DNA of 6,778 nt from Deltaproteobacteria bacterium (GTDB lineage: Bacteria; Myxococcota; Myxococcia; Myxococcales; 40CM-4-68-19), in NCBI GenBank assembly GCA_005879505.1, contig VBKQ01000062.1:1-6778 (forward strand), given 5' to 3'. Position numbers and translations under genes: made by a program. Below the pieces are notes generated by a model that was not told the origin of the DNA, did not search any database, and saw only the letters and a program-made list of their open reading frames with translations. The first letter of the stretch is position 1. Each line of letters opens with the position of its first letter. Below are positions 5,088 through 6,778 of this stretch, piece by piece.

Positions 5088-5854
5088 GGATCCTCCACTT
5101 CTCCGACCCTCACGTGCAGCTGCCGCTCTGGCGCGAGCGGCCGTTGCGGGATTTCGGCCCGCTGCGGGCGCTGGCGACGGTCGAGCTCTGGAAGGGACGG
5201 GGACGTGACTACGACGGCGCCCTCGCCACCCTTCGCCAGATCGTCCGGGATGCCGACGCCTTGCGCGCCGACCTCGCCGTCTGCACCGGCGATCTGACGC
5301 AGCTGGCGATGGAAGAAGAGTTCGCGCTGGCGCAGGACGCGCTGGCGCCGCTCGGCGATCGGCTGGTCTGCATCGCCGGAAACCATGATCGCTACCCGCT
5401 CGCTCTCCAGCCGAACCGCCTGTACGAGGAGTACTTCCCGCCTCGCCCGCTGCCCGACGGATTCGCCGCGCTCGACTCGTGTGGCGCGGTGTGCTGGCCG
5501 GTGATCACGCAGGGCCGGATCGTCGATGCGCAGCTGCGGCAGGACTTCAGCGGGAAGATCGTCCTCGTCCATCACGCTCCGTTCCGCAGCGGCGGGGTCC
5601 CGGACTGGCCCTGGCACCGGCTGCGCGGGGCGCAAAAGCTGCTGGAAGCTACCCGGGAGGCGGCCGCGATCCTCTGCGGCCACATCCACGAGCGCTTCCA
5701 GCACGGGAACGTGATCTGCGCCGGATCTTCCACACTGCGCGGCGACGAGGGGTACTGGCTGATCGAGCTCGCCGGGGGACGCGTCGCGAAGGCGACCCCG
5801 ATCCGGCCGGGAGCGCCTACGATGGGCGCGCGTGCGCCCGGACCGCGAGCGTGA
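5084..5854 (+). CDS. Calcineurin-like metallophosphoesterase
   Basis: A 256-residue two-metal phosphohydrolase of the calcineurin-like superfamily. The metal-ligand motifs are all present and in order: S-D-P-H (D8, H10), C-T-G-D-L-T-Q (D70), A-G-N-H-D-R-Y (N100, H101), V-H-H-A-P (H163 or H164) and C-G-H-I-H-E-R-F (H200, H202). The superfamily cleaves phosphomonoesters or diesters such as cyclic nucleotides, nucleotide-lipids or phospholipid head groups; the substrate cannot be told here. No signal peptide or membrane segment is seen, so it is probably cytoplasmic. It starts with TTG overlapping the methyltransferase stop, so both products are probably made from one message. The same reading frame stays open upstream to 4226, but that part runs through the methyltransferase gene in another frame and is not coding. 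Its 3' end overlaps the convergent neighbour by 38 nt, where the tail after about residue 243 is low-complexity and rich in Ala, Gly, Pro and Arg. Confidence 0.93.
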   Translation: MRILHFSDPHVQLPLWRERPLRDFGPLRALATVELWKGRGRDYDGALATLRQIVRDADALRADLAVCTGDLTQLAMEEEFALAQDALAPLGDRLVCIAGNHDRYPLALQPNRLYEEYFPPRPLPDGFAALDSCGAVCWPVITQGRIVDAQLRQDFSGKIVLVHHAPFRSGGVPDWPWHRLRGAQKLLEATREAAAILCGHIHERFQHGNVICAGSSTLRGDEGYWLIELAGGRVAKATPIRPGAPTMGARAPGPRA

Positions 5855-6778
5855 TCAGCGAGGCGGCGGTGCAGAAGGTGGTGCTGGTGATGCAGTGGTC
5901 GCCGCGCCAGGTGCCGTCTTCGCGCTGGATCTGCGCGAGCCGGGCGCGCATCTGCTTGCTCCAGGCCGCGAACTCGTCCGCAGGAGCGGTCGCCTTCGCC
6001 TCCGCCACCAGCATGTACGAGACGTGCTCCTCGCCCCCGTACGTGCCGAAGCCCCGGAGCAAGCGTTCGTTCGACAGCTGCGGGCTCGCTCCGTTGGTCA
6101 CTTCCTTCGCCCTGAGCTGCAGCTGCGGGGCGGCGAGCTCCGTTCCCGGCTTGGCCTCCTGCACCCGGGCAGCGGCGACGACGCTCGCGGCAGCGGCGTA
6201 GAGGTCGACTCCGGCGCTCTCGCGGCTGTCGAACTTCCCGGACCGCTGGTCATACTTGCCCATGAGATTGGCGTCGGCCCGCGCGAGCTTCTTCGCGTCG
6301 ACGGCGGCGCCGGCGGACGCGGCCGCGTGCAGGCCGTTGGCCGCGAACGCGCTGGAGAGGAGCGGGGCCCAGCCATCCTTGGCGAAGCTCCCGTCCGCGG
6401 TCTGCGCGCGCTCGATCCGGCGCACGCAGTTGGCGAGCGCGGCCTCGGCCCGGCCGCGGAACTCGCGGGGAAGCGTCGGAAGCGCCTCCGAGAGGAATTG
6501 CGCAGCGACGTAGGTATCGATGTTTCGGCCGAGCTTGCGCTGGGGCAGCGTGCCGGCATCCTGCACCGCGATCTGATCGGCTGGAGCGCGCTCGACGGCT
6601 CCCATCACGTACTCGACCGCGCGCCGCGTGCTCGCCTGGAACTCGCCGCGCGATCCGGTATGGCCCAGGCGCAGAAGAGCGATGCCGGCGATGGAAGTGG
6701 TGGCGACGTCCGGGCTCTGGGAATGCACGTCCGCTCCCCAGCTTCCGTCGGAGTTCTGGGCCGCGATCATCCACGCGA
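5817..6778 (-). CDS. Prenyltransferase/squalene-cyclase-repeat (alpha/alpha toroid) protein, C-terminal part (partial)
   Basis: The gene enters from the right edge, and at least 319 codons are visible up to TAG (5819-5817). The reading frame continues upstream of the first visible Met (6770) as A-W-M-I-A-A-Q, which belongs to a repeat, so that Met is internal. Three QW-like repeats of the terpene-cyclase/prenyltransferase toroid fold are seen, counted from that Met: Q-N-S-D-G-S-W-G (5-12), Q-T-A-D-G-S-F (123-129) and Q-R-E-D-G-T-W-R-G (282-290). The last is followed by a conserved-looking H-C-I-T-S-T-T-F-C-T-A-A-S-L (292-305). Helices between the repeats are alanine-rich. I see no D-x-D-D-T acid motif of squalene-hopene cyclases in the visible part, so cyclase activity should not be assumed; the name describes the fold. 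The N-terminus, and any signal peptide, lies outside the window. Confidence 0.8.
   Translation of the reverse strand, partial: AWMIAAQNSDGSWGADVHSQSPDVATTSIAGIALLRLGHTGSRGEFQASTRRAVEYVMGAVERAPADQIAVQDAGTLPQRKLGRNIDTYVAAQFLSEALPTLPREFRGRAEAALANCVRRIERAQTADGSFAKDGWAPLLSSAFAANGLHAAASAGAAVDAKKLARADANLMGKYDQRSGKFDSRESAGVDLYAAAASVVAAARVQEAKPGTELAAPQLQLRAKEVTNGASPQLSNERLLRGFGTYGGEEHVSYMLVAEAKATAPADEFAAWSKQMRARLAQIQREDGTWRGDHCITSTTFCTAASLITLAVRAHARPS

Noticed and set aside
6768..6770. The first visible Met as the start of the toroid protein.
   Set aside because: The frame is open to the window edge, and the codons before it give A-W, completing a W-x-x-x-x-Q repeat, so the Met is internal.
1..6778. 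Mobile elements, CRISPR arrays, tRNA/rRNA genes, defence or secondary-metabolite cassettes, or a new multi-gene system.
   Set aside because: No repeat arrays, transposase or integrase motifs, tRNA-like folds or defence domains were seen. The genes are recognisable metabolic families in small separate units, and only one protein carries cyclase-like repeats, which does not make a terpene cluster.

Overview
This is a compact, GC-rich (about two thirds G+C by eye) bacterial chromosome segment. It has strong G/C third-position bias, almost no intergenic DNA, and TTG as well as ATG starts. The FadI/FadJ-type beta-oxidation pair, a PhoB-type regulator and a squalene-cyclase-like toroid protein together suggest a soil deltaproteobacterium of the myxobacterial kind (Myxococcota, Anaeromyxobacter-like). 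That placement is an inference from style and gene content, because no marker gene is present.

Layout, left to right. (1) Plus strand, 1-677: the C-terminal end of an OmpR/PhoB-type response regulator, followed after 4 nt by rfbC (dTDP-4-dehydrorhamnose 3,5-epimerase). The ribosome-binding site of rfbC includes the regulator's stop codon. (2) Minus strand, 669-4431: a likely leftward transcript of a small zinc-binding DUF971 (GBBH-like N-terminal domain) protein, then fadI (3-ketoacyl-CoA thiolase), then fadJ (enoyl-CoA hydratase/3-hydroxyacyl-CoA dehydrogenase). The fadI stop and fadJ start are directly adjacent. (3) Plus strand, 4467-5854: a class I SAM-dependent methyltransferase and a calcineurin-like metallophosphoesterase, coupled by a stop/start overlap. 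(4) Minus strand, 5817 to the right edge: the C-terminal part of a prenyltransferase/squalene-cyclase-repeat protein, cut by the window.

FadI and FadJ would together perform the last three steps of each fatty-acid beta-oxidation round: hydration, NAD-dependent oxidation and thiolysis. The main anomaly is in FadJ. The hydratase half and the NAD-binding glycine motif are intact, but the reading frame runs from the S-N-T-S-S segment almost directly into the V-N-D-G-P-G-F segment. About 49 residues normally found between them are missing, including the catalytic His-Glu pair of the dehydrogenase. Either the gene has lost its dehydrogenase activity through a clean in-frame deletion, or the assembly has one.

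The rest looks like ordinary core and accessory metabolism. I found no mobile element, CRISPR array, RNA gene or defence cassette, and nothing that amounts to a new multi-gene system. No stretch longer than 94 bases lacks a gene.
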